Made by a program: the position numbers and the translations under genes | Source: Bacteroidota bacterium | GTDB lineage: Bacteria; Bacteroidota; Bacteroidia; Flavobacteriales; Weeksellaceae | Length of the DNA stretch: 64,000 bases | Direction of reading: 5' to 3' | Assembly: GCA_023422635.1 (NCBI GenBank) | Contig: JAFAGO010000045.1 | Location: 1 to 64,000, forward strand | Part shown: one piece after another, positions 33,306-43,239 of the stretch | Layout of the letters: each line of letters opens with the position of its first letter | How positions within the stretch are numbered: position 1 is the first letter of the stretch | Notes under the pieces: model-generated | The model's database searches: none | What the model saw: the letters and a program-made list of their open reading frames with translations, nothing else | Told to the model about the DNA's origin: nothing

Positions 33306-34274
33306 TTAATTCAGCTTTGAAAGGATGTTCTGAATAATTTTATTGGCGTGAATTCTAGAATTCTCAATAAACCACAAATGCGTGTCTTTACCACCACAAA
33401 CAACACCCGCCAAATATAAGCTTTCAACGTTCGTTTCCATGGTTTCTGGGTTGTAATACGGATTTAAATTTTCACCTTTTAAGTCAATTCCCGCATTGGT
33501 AAGAAAGGTAAAATCAGGAATATAACCCGTCATCGCTAAAACAAAATCGTTTTCGATATCGAGCAACGTTCCATTATTGAGCTTAATGCTAATTTTTTCG
33601 GGAGTAATTTCAATTGGCTCAGCATTAAAGTAGGCTTTAATACTTCCTTCCTGAATTCGATTTTCAATATCGGGCTTAACCCAATATTTCACACTTTCGG
33701 AAATGGCATCACCTTTAATTACCATTGTAACTTCTGCACCTTTTCTATATGTTTCAAGTGCAGCATCAACCGCAGAATTACTAGCTCCAATAACGGTTAC
33801 CTTCTGATTTGCATACGGATAAGGTTCGGTGTAATAGTGTTTCACTTTAGGCAAATCTTCTCCTGGAACGCCCATCAACTTTGGAATATCATAAAATCCA
33901 GTGGCAATAATCACATTCTTTGCTGTATAAATTCGTTTTGAAGTTTCAATCGTAAAAAGTTCCTCATTTTTATGAATCGAAAGTACTTTTTCGTAGAGAT
34001 TAATATTCAAGTTCCGTACTCTGGAAATCCCTTGATAATATTCTAAAGCTTCCTGTCGACCTGGTTTTGGAGCAGCACAAACAAAAGGAATTTCACCAAT
34101 TTCCAATTTTTCGGCCGTTGAAAAAAACCTCATGTACAAAGGATAATGGTAAAGAGAATTTACAATTGTTCCTTTCTCCATAATTACATATGACAAATTA
34201 TTTTTTTGAGCTTCCAACGCACAATTTAATCCAATTGGTCCACCTCCAACGATGAGTACATCTAAAATTTCCAT
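33306..34274 (-). CDS. ypdA: YpdA-type flavin-dependent thiol-disulfide reductase
   Basis: A 322-residue two-dinucleotide-binding flavoprotein. FAD site at the start (VLIVGGGPIGLNCALEAQK), NADPH site in the middle (KVTVIGASNSAVDAALET), and the end LYLAGVVCGGKDTHLWFIENSRIHANKI. The arrangement, and the N-terminal SLYHYPLYMRFFSTAEKLEIG, fit YpdA, the putative bacillithiol disulfide reductase. Unlike thioredoxin reductase it lacks a CxxC motif in the NADPH domain. It is cytosolic. Bacillithiol synthesis genes are not in the window, so the substrate is an inference from family. Confidence 0.88.
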   Translation of the reverse strand: MEILDVLIVGGGPIGLNCALEAQKNNLSYVIMEKGTIVNSLYHYPLYMRFFSTAEKLEIGEIPFVCAAPKPGRQEALEYYQGISRVRNLNINLYEKVLSIHKNEELFTIETSKRIYTAKNVIIATGFYDIPKLMGVPGEDLPKVKHYYTEPYPYANQKVTVIGASNSAVDAALETYRKGAEVTMVIKGDAISESVKYWVKPDIENRIQEGSIKAYFNAEPIEITPEKISIKLNNGTLLDIENDFVLAMTGYIPDFTFLTNAGIDLKGENLNPYYNPETMETNVESLYLAGVVCGGKDTHLWFIENSRIHANKIIQNILSKLN

Positions 34275-34378
34275 TCTGCAAATTTACTGAATATAGGATT
34301 GATAATTTTTTATTTCGACACAAAAAATTGTTTAAATATTGTTAAAACGTGGAACAAGATAATACTTTCAATAATTAC

Positions 34379-34386
34379 TATATTTG
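34379..34386 (+). promoter_or_regulatory. -7 box before the 215-aa lipoprotein
   Basis: TATATTTG, a perfect -7 match, 20 bp before the ATG at 34406. Confidence 0.5.
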
Positions 34387-34405
34387 CAAGTAATGGACAT
34401 AAAAC

Positions 34406-35053
34406 ATGCTGATGAAAAATGAGATACCTACCCTTTTATTACTCCTATTTTTAGGTTGTAATGAAAAAACTAAAGTTAACGTAAAACTACCGGAACAGAA
34501 AAACACAGAAAATACATTTCCAAAGCAGTCCGCAACACAAGAAATTAAAGTTGCTAGCGATGAAACCATTAAAACCATCAATGGAAAATTACTGGGCCTT
34601 TTGAAAGATCGAAAATACAAGGAGCTTTCCACGTACATACATCCTGAAAAAGGCATTACCTTCTCGATGTACGCCAATGTAAAACCAAAAGAAGACCGTA
34701 CTTTTTCAGCAGAGGAATTCGTTTACTATTATAACAAAGGCACCAAGTTTTCTTGGGGGACAAAAGATGGGAGCGGCGAAACGTATATGGATACCATCCC
34801 AAATTATCTTTCTAACTGGGTGTGGAATAAGGATTACACAAAAGGAATTTACGAACTTAATGCTAAATTAAGCCACGGCAATACGCTTGAAAATATTGCG
34901 AATGTATATCCTAAAGCCCAAATCGCTGTTAACTATGTTAAAGGAACCGAAGCCAACAACGAAATGGATTGGGGAAGTCTTGCTTTTGTTTTCGAAGAAT
35001 TTAAAGGAATGTATTATCTCGTTGCCATCATTAATGATCGTTGGACAATTTAA
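34406..35053 (+). CDS. Hypothetical lipoprotein, 215 aa
   Basis: A lipoprotein with a leader PTLLLLLFLGC; the lipobox LFLGC ends it. ATG at 34406 and 34412 both possible. The body includes ETIKTINGKLLGLLKDRKYKELSTYIHPEKGITFSMYANV, then DRTFSAEEFVYYYNKGTKFSWGT, and a C-terminal EMDWGSLAFVFEEFKGMYYLVAIINDRWTI. The pattern of a helix (LLGLLKDRKYKELSTYIHP) and aromatic beta strands suggests an SnoaL/NTF2-like secreted fold, as for lumazine-like binding pockets, but this is weak. It converges with the giant gene; the stops share TTAA. Confidence 0.8.
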   Translation: MLMKNEIPTLLLLLFLGCNEKTKVNVKLPEQKNTENTFPKQSATQEIKVASDETIKTINGKLLGLLKDRKYKELSTYIHPEKGITFSMYANVKPKEDRTFSAEEFVYYYNKGTKFSWGTKDGSGETYMDTIPNYLSNWVWNKDYTKGIYELNAKLSHGNTLENIANVYPKAQIAVNYVKGTEANNEMDWGSLAFVFEEFKGMYYLVAIINDRWTI

Positions 35054-38000
35054 TCTCGATTTTTAAGTAAAATCCATCCCGTAAATGATCGCCCGTCTGG
35101 AAGACTTAGAACATACCAATACGATGCTGTAGGAAGTTTTCTACCTGCATGATAACCGTTCCATTCAATTCTTTTTGCACTTTGTTCTTCAAAAACTTTT
35201 GTGCCCATTCGATCGAATATTTGAACTTTTGCCAATTGCCCATCAAAAACGCTTAAATCTTCGATATGCCATGTATCGTTAATGCCATCAGCATTTGGCG
35301 TGAAAACATTGTGGATGTTTAAAATTAACCCGTAGCGCGTAACCCCCACACAATCTTCATCTTTAAACTTAATATAAAAGGTTACAACTCCAGGATTAAG
35401 ATTATCAAATACATTTGAATCTTGCCAATTTTCTCCATCAATTGAATATTGAATTGGCTTACTGCCCGTTGCGTTAACAGTATACGAAGTTCCATTTGGA
35501 ATAACCTGAGTAATGATCGGAACTTCATAATGCAACACTTCAAAAGTGGTAGAAAATTCACATCCATTTTCACCCACCACTGAAATCGTATACGTTCCAG
35601 CAGTATTCACACCTAATAATTCAGAAGTTGTTGAAATCACCATTCCTGAAGGATCTTTCCATTCAAACGAAGCAATATTAAGCGACGAAAAATCGGGCTG
35701 AATATCTACTGAACCTGGATTTCCGCTAACATCATTATACGGACAGAAATAATAATCCGACAAACTAAATACCGGCGAAGTTTTTAAATTAACTGTTATT
35801 TTTACGAACGCTGGACAATCTTCACCATTGCTCACTTTCACATACAATTGATTTCCAGAAGCGTTATTAAAATCGTAGTTTGATGGATTTGAAATAACAT
35901 TTGTGCCGTTATTCAAGTCTGCAAGGGAAGGATAATATTGAAAAGTGACATTTCCAGAACCTAAAATATCGCCTTCAAATTGAGAAAGATTAATAGTTTC
36001 CATGCCATCATTTTGTTCATCACAAACGTCATTAATTTCAAAAGGACCGTTGTGATCGAGTGTAATTGTATTTCCAAAATTAAAATTAACACGCGCAATA
36101 TCGAAACATCCTGTAATAATCTCCACCCGAACCCAAATCTGCGATGGAAACGGATTCATCGTGAAGTTTTCTGGATTTTGTATTGCATTTACTCCCTCTT
36201 TCGCATCATCCTCCGAGAGATAAAAGGAGTACACATTCTGCGCATTTGGAATATCCACCATTACATCTTTATAATCCAAAAGATTTACATCGTAAGAGCC
36301 ATCATTATTTTCGTCGCAAACCGTAATTGTTGAAACAATTGCTTTCGGAGGAAGATACGTTCTTAACACAATTGGCGCGGTAGAATAGCAACCATATTGC
36401 GAAGATTCAAATCTTGCCCAAACAGTTACAGTAGATTTATCGGTAACTTGCGTTTCTGAAATTCGTGCGCTGGGATCCCCAATATTTGCATCATTATAAG
36501 AGCTATAATACGTTACTTCAATTGATGAAAGCGGAATAACATTGTCCGCTTCAGCAAATAGTAACGCGATTGCATCGGGCAAATTAAAGCTTTCATACAG
36601 ATCAAACTCATAATCACACTTTCCCAACTCCACATCTTGTTTCAAGATAATTTCTGGCAGAAAATCATTATTAATTGTAATTGTAGAAGCTGAAAAACAA
36701 CCTCCGACCACAAATTCAACCTTAACATAAACGACTGAACTTTCTCCAGCAAGAAACTCGGTTGGATTGGTAATTCGGTTTGAAAATGTTTTTGTACCCT
36801 CATTATAATTCAAGTAATAACTGAATAGTACCGAATCGGCTCCAGTATAAATTTCGGACTGCAAACTTGTTAAATCAAAAGGTTCTGTACCATCCGCATT
36901 ATTATCACAAACTTCTGACTGATTAACAATTACTTGCTCTTTAACTTCTGGCACCTCAACTAAATTCACGGTGATAGGATAAACTCCCGAACAACCATAC
37001 GATTGAATTTTAATGTAGTAAGATGCAGAACCATTTATAACCGCATCAACTGTAATTTCATTCGTGTCTGCATTTGCATCCGTTTCAGTATTATAGAATT
37101 TTACCGTTGCATTTTGTGAACCGATCAGCTCTTGACGGTAGTTGCTCAATTTTATCGTTTCAGTACCATCGTTTTTGAAATCGCAAATTTCTAGAGTACT
37201 TTTTATGGGTGCAGGGTAAACCAAAGCGACCGTTAACTGACGAATTGCGTAACATCCGGAAGCATTTTCAAACCGAACATAGTAGGTTTGAGATACATAA
37301 TTTCCATTACCTGTAATAGTTTGCGTGGTTGAAATTTGATCACTTGGATTTCCCGTATCAGCATTGTTAAAAGTGGAATAAAAAGAAGTCGTAATACCTG
37401 TGGGCGAATCAATTAGCATTCCTTGCGAAAGCGTGTATAAATTGAACGTTTGATCTGAAGTTCCATCAAAACAAATCGAATAAGTTTTATTATTGGCTTG
37501 AATTTTTGAAAATACGACATTCAATTTCAATTCACCAATAGAAAAGCAACCGCCCGGAATTTCTACACGCACAAAAACAGAATATTGACCTTCCCTAATT
37601 GTTGAAACCTCATTCCCCGTTCCCGAATATGCCTGCTGATAAGTATTGAAATACTGATAATTTAAACTTGAATCTGAGGAAAACAAAGAATTTAAATCCG
37701 AAAACAAATAGGGTTCTGAACCATCACTTTTACTATCGCACATTTCAATATTTTGCTCTATTGGAGTGTTGATGGTTGGTCCAGATTGCAAATCCACAGT
37801 AATTGGTCCTACAACCTCACTGCAAGTTCCAACGCTTAAACGTACCCAAAGTTGCGTGGTAGCAGTAATATCAGCATGCGTTAGTGCACCAACATTATTG
37901 GTTGCATTATCCAACGAAGAAAAATAACTTAAAGTTCCGGAAAAACCTGAATTAACAAGTTGCGCATTTAACAAATTAAGCTGAAAATTTGTCTCAACAC

Positions 38001-39300
38001 CGTCTGCGGATAAATCACAAATCGTAACGGTATTTGTCAGCAATGGTTCCGACATGAATTTAAATTCCAGCTTCACAACCTGATAACAATTACTATCGGA
38101 AGGGTTCTGAACGCGAACATAAAAAATCGTATTGGCTGACACGCTTTGATTTGAAGAAAGCGGACTTGCTCCCGATTCAGCATTTGCAGCCGAGCTGTGA
38201 AAAGTTATAGAAAAATTCGCGGGATTTTGCGAAGTGAGTTGCCCAAGATAATCGCTAAAATTAACCGTTTGAGCATTTCCTACAGTGGCGCAAAAATATT
38301 CGGTATAATCCTTCGCAAGTGGAAAATCATCAGCAAATTCAATTGCGATATCATCTTCTAAAACATATGATTCCGAACCGCAAGTTGCATAGCTTACTTG
38401 TACACGATACGCAGCGTTTTGAGTAGGACAAACCTGAATGTTTTGCGAATTTCCGATTACTTGTCCATCACTATTGAACCACTGAAACTGTGGAGCAACA
38501 ACAGTTCCGTTAGGTGTAAATCTGTAGCCTTCCATTTCAGAACTCCACACTCCTGTATTTCTACCAGAAGGTGAAACACCTTGGTTTCCATCTTCATTTA
38601 AAATCCCAATCAGCGCTTCCTTAAATTTCGCGGTAGCGCAAGGTGCTGGTTTATCTTCTACAAAAACATCAATAATATTGGTTCCCTCATGAAGAACAAT
38701 TTGCGACGTGGAAAAAGCATCAGTACAACCAGATTCTCTTCCTTTATAAAAATTAACAACCAATTTTCGACAAGGTGCATCGCCAATGATTGAATAATAA
38801 ATTTCAGATTCTCCATCTGCGGAAAAAACCATATCGTGTAAAACTCCAAAAATGGAATTTTTCGGCAATAAAGGACTTGGATTTTCTGCTTGAATATTAG
38901 GATAACTAACGTTTCCTAACTGACTGCTATCAAAGGTTAATAAGCCATTCGACCCAATTACAACTTCGTTATAACTATTTCCATAAAAACAAAAACGGAA
39001 AGGCAATGTGATTTTTTCTGGAAAAACATCATCAAAATTGGCATTCAGTGCAGTTCCTTCATTAAAAGGAATTATTGGTTCATAGGCGATTGAATTTACA
39101 GCATAAGAATCAGTTCTCCTAATTTCAGGATATTGTGTGCTGAGATTTACGCAAGACGGCTTTACAATTGGATAATCGCAGTTAATGAACGGAGCTTCAT
39201 TGCCTAACGCGTCTACCGCTTTTATTGCGGGACATGTTTGAGCGCTTAGCCACGAAAACACCAAAAGCAAGAAACTTGCATAAATTTGCTTGATTACCAT
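35050..39300 (-). CDS. Giant secreted adhesin-like protein with T9SS type B sorting domain
   Basis: A 1416-residue secreted protein. Signal peptide MVIKQIYASFLLLVFSWLSAQ. Residues 60-260 are a domain often seen in gliding-related proteins (FRFCFYGNSYNEVVIGSNGLLTF, YRFTPNG). From about residue 337 to 1186, roughly nine tandem repeats of 90-100 residues follow, each with C-D-x3-D-G-x-E-x2-x-L near its start (Cys at about 337, 428, 521, 610, 706, 798, 895, 996, 1093, 1186). The end (about 1329-1416: HNVFTPNADGINDTWHI, KVQIFDRMGTKVFE, YWYVLSLPDGRSFTGWILLKN) is the CHU_C type B signal for type IX secretion. Likely cell-surface adhesion. Convergent overlap of 4 bp at 35050-35053. Confidence 0.93.
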   Translation of the reverse strand: MVIKQIYASFLLLVFSWLSAQTCPAIKAVDALGNEAPFINCDYPIVKPSCVNLSTQYPEIRRTDSYAVNSIAYEPIIPFNEGTALNANFDDVFPEKITLPFRFCFYGNSYNEVVIGSNGLLTFDSSQLGNVSYPNIQAENPSPLLPKNSIFGVLHDMVFSADGESEIYYSIIGDAPCRKLVVNFYKGRESGCTDAFSTSQIVLHEGTNIIDVFVEDKPAPCATAKFKEALIGILNEDGNQGVSPSGRNTGVWSSEMEGYRFTPNGTVVAPQFQWFNSDGQVIGNSQNIQVCPTQNAAYRVQVSYATCGSESYVLEDDIAIEFADDFPLAKDYTEYFCATVGNAQTVNFSDYLGQLTSQNPANFSITFHSSAANAESGASPLSSNQSVSANTIFYVRVQNPSDSNCYQVVKLEFKFMSEPLLTNTVTICDLSADGVETNFQLNLLNAQLVNSGFSGTLSYFSSLDNATNNVGALTHADITATTQLWVRLSVGTCSEVVGPITVDLQSGPTINTPIEQNIEMCDSKSDGSEPYLFSDLNSLFSSDSSLNYQYFNTYQQAYSGTGNEVSTIREGQYSVFVRVEIPGGCFSIGELKLNVVFSKIQANNKTYSICFDGTSDQTFNLYTLSQGMLIDSPTGITTSFYSTFNNADTGNPSDQISTTQTITGNGNYVSQTYYVRFENASGCYAIRQLTVALVYPAPIKSTLEICDFKNDGTETIKLSNYRQELIGSQNATVKFYNTETDANADTNEITVDAVINGSASYYIKIQSYGCSGVYPITVNLVEVPEVKEQVIVNQSEVCDNNADGTEPFDLTSLQSEIYTGADSVLFSYYLNYNEGTKTFSNRITNPTEFLAGESSVVYVKVEFVVGGCFSASTITINNDFLPEIILKQDVELGKCDYEFDLYESFNLPDAIALLFAEADNVIPLSSIEVTYYSSYNDANIGDPSARISETQVTDKSTVTVWARFESSQYGCYSTAPIVLRTYLPPKAIVSTITVCDENNDGSYDVNLLDYKDVMVDIPNAQNVYSFYLSEDDAKEGVNAIQNPENFTMNPFPSQIWVRVEIITGCFDIARVNFNFGNTITLDHNGPFEINDVCDEQNDGMETINLSQFEGDILGSGNVTFQYYPSLADLNNGTNVISNPSNYDFNNASGNQLYVKVSNGEDCPAFVKITVNLKTSPVFSLSDYYFCPYNDVSGNPGSVDIQPDFSSLNIASFEWKDPSGMVISTTSELLGVNTAGTYTISVVGENGCEFSTTFEVLHYEVPIITQVIPNGTSYTVNATGSKPIQYSIDGENWQDSNVFDNLNPGVVTFYIKFKDEDCVGVTRYGLILNIHNVFTPNADGINDTWHIEDLSVFDGQLAKVQIFDRMGTKVFEEQSAKRIEWNGYHAGRKLPTASYWYVLSLPDGRSFTGWILLKNRD

Positions 39301-39419
39301 TAAATTAAGTTAATTTAAGACAAATGTATAAAAACAAAATAGTATCTGTAACACTTTTAAATTCTCAAGACAAAAATATGATTATTTCCTCACGATTATC
39401 ATTTCAAAATTAGAAGACT

Positions 39420-39728
39420 TTATTCTTTATAATCTTGTATGGTATCCGAAAACGAAACCATTCTCCCAACCAGAATTCTATTTTCCCGTTGAAGATTTTC
39501 CATTTTTTGCATCATTTGATTGAGAAGTTCCAAGCCAGGTAAATTGATATCAAGATCGTAATGCCAATTCGCGAATCGCTCAAAAGCATCCAATTCATCG
39601 TAAATTAAGTATTTGGTATTGTTTTCTTTTTCAATGCTGATAAGGCCGTATTCTTCCAACTCGTCAAAAAAACGGATTTCAATATTGTACAATTTTACTA
39701 ATTCTTCTCTTGAAATTCTTTCTTTCAT
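39420..39728 (-). CDS. CbpM-like chaperone modulator
   Basis: A 102-residue MerR-like small protein of the CbpM family. It starts MKERISREELVKLYNIEIRFFDELEEYGLI, a winged-helix-like segment, then NTKYLIYDELDAFERFANWHYDLDINLPGLELLNQM, ending in a helix. CbpM binds the J domain of CbpA and controls its activity. It begins 3 bp after the cbpA stop, so the two form a unit. No operator or DNA-binding evidence beyond the fold. Confidence 0.85.
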   Translation of the reverse strand: MKERISREELVKLYNIEIRFFDELEEYGLISIEKENNTKYLIYDELDAFERFANWHYDLDINLPGLELLNQMMQKMENLQRENRILVGRMVSFSDTIQDYKE

Positions 39729-39731
39729 CGC

Positions 39732-40643
39732 TTAGGAATTTTTAAGTTGTTGGAAAAGCTGTTTTTGTTGATCGGTAAGATTGGTCGGTATTTTTACTTC
39801 GTAGGTAACAAATAAATCGCCAAATTGCCCTTCTTTTTTATACACCGGGAAACCTTTACCTTTTAATCGCACTGTAGTTCCGTTTTGGGTTTCGGGCTTC
39901 ACTTTCAGTTTTACACTTCCTTCGAGTGTTTCAATTGCAACTTCACCTCCTAAAACAGCAGTATACACATCAATAGGAACCTTTACTTTCAAGTCATCTC
40001 CAATTCTTTCAAAACGGGAATCTTGCGCAATGTTGAAAGTTATGTACAAATCTCCATTTGGTCCACCATTATACCCCGCATTTCCATGTCCTTTAAGTTT
40101 AATTTGCTGTCCATCATACACTCCTGCAGGAATGGTAATCCGCACTTTTTTTCCATTAATTTCAAAGGTTTGTTGATGCGTATTGGCGGCATCCCTTAAG
40201 GTAAGATTCAATTCCGCGTATACATCTTGCCCTTTAAATTTCCCAGAAGCACTTCCTCTGGATCCTCTACCAAAACCTCCCGATGCGCCACCACCAAACA
40301 TATTTTGAAAGAAATCCGAATACTCTTCGCCCCCACCAAAATCAAATCCTCCGAAATCCGAATTTCCATAACTTCTGCTCTGTTGCTGTTGTTGCTGTGC
40401 TTTTTCGTACTCTTCACCGTGTTTCCAATTTTCTCCGTACTTATCGTATTTGGTACGATTTTCAGGATTACTCAGCACCTCATTGGCTTCGTTAATTTCT
40501 TTAAATCTTTTCTCGGCTTCTTTATCTCCAGGATTCACATCTGGATGATATTTTCTCGCAAGTTTACGGTAGGCTTTTTTAATGTCGTCCTGCGAAGCAG
40601 TTTTGTCTACTCCTAATGTTTTATAATAATCAATATAGGCCAT
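39732..40643 (-). CDS. cbpA: CbpA-like J-domain co-chaperone
   Basis: A 303-residue DnaJ-like protein without the zinc-finger. J domain in residues 1-70 with the HPD tripeptide (ARKYHPDVNPG), then a Gln-rich tract followed by a Gly/Phe-rich linker, then two C-terminal beta domains (VRITIPAGVYDGQQIKLKGHGNAG, VKLKVKPETQNGTTVRLKGKGFPVY, GDLFVTYEV). It activates DnaK and binds misfolded chains. It is followed directly by the CbpM regulator, as in E. coli cbpAM. Confidence 0.92.
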   Translation of the reverse strand: MAYIDYYKTLGVDKTASQDDIKKAYRKLARKYHPDVNPGDKEAEKRFKEINEANEVLSNPENRTKYDKYGENWKHGEEYEKAQQQQQQSRSYGNSDFGGFDFGGGEEYSDFFQNMFGGGASGGFGRGSRGSASGKFKGQDVYAELNLTLRDAANTHQQTFEINGKKVRITIPAGVYDGQQIKLKGHGNAGYNGGPNGDLYITFNIAQDSRFERIGDDLKVKVPIDVYTAVLGGEVAIETLEGSVKLKVKPETQNGTTVRLKGKGFPVYKKEGQFGDLFVTYEVKIPTNLTDQQKQLFQQLKNS

Positions 40644-40738
40644 AAAAACATAAAATGTATGTAGTAAAATTACAAAAAATTAAAAGTTGGACATCAATTT
40701 TTCCATCAAATTAAAAGTAAATTTTCATAGCGATCCAT

Positions 40739-40775
40739 AAAAAAAAGATCCAAACAATAGTGTAGGGATCCTTTT
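40739..40775 (-). terminator. Terminator of the VanZ gene
   Basis: On the minus strand GGATCC and GGATCT-like arms pair around a 14-nt loop and are followed by a long T-run, 22 bp past the VanZ stop. Confidence 0.7.
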
Positions 40776-40796
40776 ATATTTCGATTTTAAGATCGA

Positions 40797-41252
40797 TTAG
40801 CGATTAAACAACTCAAGTTTATTTAAGCGTTCCAACTCTGTTTTAAGCAGTCTTTTTTGAAAAGCTTGTAGAAATATGAAACCAGTGAGCATCCCTAAAG
40901 TATTCAAGATTACATCATCAATATCGGCAGTCCCTCGGCCAGAAAAATGCTGCGTAAGTTCAACTCCAATAATACCCAAAACAAAAACAGGCAATAAAAC
41001 CCAAAGAGAACGCAATGGTTTGAAAGAAAGTCCAAGCCAACCAAATGGAACGAAGACCACAATATTACAAATGATGTTAATAAAAAATCTTCCAAAGCCT
41101 ACATCGGCAATAAAAAAGAATTTAATGCTATGAAAAGGGATCAGCTGCAAATTTCCAACTTCGCCAGCAAACCTTCCCATTCCGAAAAGCATCATATACA
41201 ATAAAAATAAAACATAAAAAGGCAGTAAATAAGAATAATAACTTCTTAACAT
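40797..41252 (-). CDS. VanZ-family membrane protein
   Basis: A 151-residue protein with four membrane segments (YLLPFYVLFLLYMMLFGMG, INIICNIVVFVPFGWLGL, LWVLLPVFVLGIIGVELTQHF, VILNTLGMLTGFIFLQAF). The VanZ hallmarks are NIVVFVPFGWLG, the ELTQ in the third segment and TADIDDVILNTLG. VanZ-family proteins are associated with lipoglycopeptide tolerance, but most have no known function. Monocistronic with its own terminator. Confidence 0.9.
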   Translation of the reverse strand: MLRSYYSYLLPFYVLFLLYMMLFGMGRFAGEVGNLQLIPFHSIKFFFIADVGFGRFFINIICNIVVFVPFGWLGLSFKPLRSLWVLLPVFVLGIIGVELTQHFSGRGTADIDDVILNTLGMLTGFIFLQAFQKRLLKTELERLNKLELFNR

Positions 41253-41664
41253 AAAATTTGTTTTTTACAGATTAGGGAAATATTAAAGTAGAATTTATGT
41301 TCACACAGTAATTTTTAGTTAAAACGAAGGGGTTTGCTAAAATTGCATCCAAAATCTTTCCAAACCAGACAATTTTATAGAATTTCAGCTATATTTAACA
41401 TAATTTTAAAATAGGTTTTAGATTATTTTAAGAATATAAAAAGCAGAAAATTTCCACTTTTTTAAAAGCAATTACAGAAATTATAAGTCGGTAATTAAAA
41501 CTTTAAATAAAAATATCAATACCATAAACCAATTATTAAAAAATTAATCGAATTACTTTATTAGTTTATAAAAGCGAAATAATAATCAGATTATTCAGAA
41601 TTTAATATAAAAAAAAAATGATGATAGCAGTAAAAATACAACTGTAGGAAGAAAATAAGACATC
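41253..41664. other. Gene-free AT-rich region
   Basis: About 410 bp of AT-rich DNA between the VanZ start and the terminator of the mvaS gene. I see no open frame of useful length, no tRNA, no hairpin and no repeat. It must contain the VanZ promoter, which I cannot pin down. Confidence 0.5.
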
Positions 41665-41688
41665 AAAAAAGCCCGAAGAAATTCGGGC
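41665..41688 (-). terminator. Terminator of mvaS
   Basis: GCCCGAA and TTCGGGC pair perfectly around GAAA; on the minus strand a run of six T follows. It lies 43 bp past the mvaS stop. Confidence 0.9.
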
Positions 41689-41730
41689 CGAGAAATTTTA
41701 AAATAACGTAAGATCTTTCACTCACCAAGA

Positions 41731-43056
41731 TTATTGATAATGATAGAATCTTGCTCCTACCAAAACTGGATTTTCTTTTTCGATATTCACCAAACCAAAT
41801 CCCTTGTAATTGGGATTTACAGAGTTTGATAATTGCTTCCTATGAAGTTTTTCATAGGTATCAAAATCAATTTGGGTACGATTTTTTAAGTTTTCGAAAA
41901 GATTCCATTTTTCCACAACATTTTTCCATTCTGGTGAAACTTTTCCTACAAAAACTTTCGATTTCGATCCACTTCCATACCCTAGGAAACCAATTTCCTC
42001 ACCAGTAAGTTCTTCACCATTATCAAAACTCACTTGCAAAGCAGACAAAAGCGCCATGAAAATTGAAGCCGTATACATGTTTCCAATTTCTGAAGAAGCA
42101 CGTTGAGAAGGTTCAATACGTTCATTAATAAAATTCAAATAGGCTTCAGACTTGGCCACCGTTTTTTGACTTTCTGGAGTGGAATAATCCAAATGATTTT
42201 CTAAACTAAAAATCTCGGTAAACACACGCTTTCCATGGAATGCATACGGTAGATGAAAAATTAGATATCTCCATCTTTCATACGGTTTTACCGTCCATTT
42301 TTGTTCTTTATAATGTTCATAAGCTTCACGAATTCGATCTTGATAACATTGGTTGGAATATTGACCATCAAAAACAGGTTCATCGGTAAACAATTCAATT
42401 TTTTCTGGCATTGTATCTGAAGCGTTTTTCAAATCGGATTTATCTGCCAATCTTCTCGGCTTAAAGAAATCGAACACACTTTCTGTAGCTACTCCAAAAA
42501 CATTTTCAACCTCAATCATTTTGGGCTGATCGGAAACCAAAAGTGCTACCGCACCGCCTCCTTGCGTGTATTCTCCAGGTGAAGCCAATTCGTATTTAGC
42601 ATAATCGGATGCAATTACAACCGCCTTTTTTCCTGGATTTGCACGTACAAAATCTAAACAGTTTTGAAAGGCATCAACGGCGCCCACACATGCAAATGTA
42701 AGATCTACCACATCGCAGTTTTTAAATACGCGTGCTCCAAATTTCGGTTCCAAAACCTGTTCAACCATTTGCATTGCGTAGGTTGCGGTTGGTTTTGCTG
42801 CATCAAGTGCACTTTCCGTTCCTAAATAAATTCTCGAAATATCTTTTGGATTCAATTCAAAATCTTGGATGAGCTTTAGTAATGCTTCCGCTGCAAAGGT
42901 GGCTGCATCTTCTTGCACATCAGGAAATGCCATTTTGTGCAAACCCAAACCTTTCTCCAATTTTGCTGGCTCGATGCCTCTTTTTTCTGCTAAATCTTTG
43001 ATTTCCAAATATAATGATGGTACGTAATAACTTGCTGCTTCAATTCCGAAACTCAT
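41731..43056 (-). CDS. mvaS: Hydroxymethylglutaryl-CoA synthase
   Basis: A 441-residue thiolase-fold enzyme of the HMG-CoA synthase family. Catalytic residues visible: Glu81 in YLGTESALDA, Cys123 in LTFACVGAVDAF and His in YLIFHLPYAFHGKR. Gly-rich GFLGYGSGSKSKVF closes the C-terminal part. It condenses acetyl-CoA with acetoacetyl-CoA to HMG-CoA, the first committed step of the mevalonate route to isoprenoids. The sequence around the nucleophile departs from the common CYA motif, so a role in another pathway (for example beta-branching) cannot be fully excluded. No mevalonate neighbours in the window. Confidence 0.9.
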   Translation of the reverse strand: MSFGIEAASYYVPSLYLEIKDLAEKRGIEPAKLEKGLGLHKMAFPDVQEDAATFAAEALLKLIQDFELNPKDISRIYLGTESALDAAKPTATYAMQMVEQVLEPKFGARVFKNCDVVDLTFACVGAVDAFQNCLDFVRANPGKKAVVIASDYAKYELASPGEYTQGGGAVALLVSDQPKMIEVENVFGVATESVFDFFKPRRLADKSDLKNASDTMPEKIELFTDEPVFDGQYSNQCYQDRIREAYEHYKEQKWTVKPYERWRYLIFHLPYAFHGKRVFTEIFSLENHLDYSTPESQKTVAKSEAYLNFINERIEPSQRASSEIGNMYTASIFMALLSALQVSFDNGEELTGEEIGFLGYGSGSKSKVFVGKVSPEWKNVVEKWNLFENLKNRTQIDFDTYEKLHRKQLSNSVNPNYKGFGLVNIEKENPVLVGARFYHYQ

Positions 43057-43194
43057 AGAATAAAATTTGGCTACGAATTTAAAAATTATTGTTTAGAAAG
43101 TCACCTTTTCATCGTAGTAAAATTCAATTTAAAGAATGAAAATCGTAACCAAGAGAGGCATCAACTTTACGTTGTTTACTTTTTCAATCTAAAG

Positions 43195-43222
43195 AAAAAA
43201 GCGCCTCATTTCTGAAGCGCTT
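43195..43222 (-). terminator. Terminator of M1 aminopeptidase gene
   Basis: AAGCGC and GCGCTT pair around a 12-nt loop; the minus strand continues into a T-run. It lies about 17 bp past the stop. Confidence 0.75.
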
Positions 43223-43239
43223 CAAATTGTTTAAGCTTT

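Noticed and set aside
35743..38292. Possible tandem DNA duplication in the giant gene
   Set aside because: The repeats are visible only in protein motifs; the DNA of the units is well diverged, so no recent duplication and no DNA-level repeat annotation is made.
41253..41664. Searched for an RNA gene or a small protein in the longest gap
   Set aside because: Only AT-rich DNA with a nine-codon frame near 41617; no stem or conserved-looking block.
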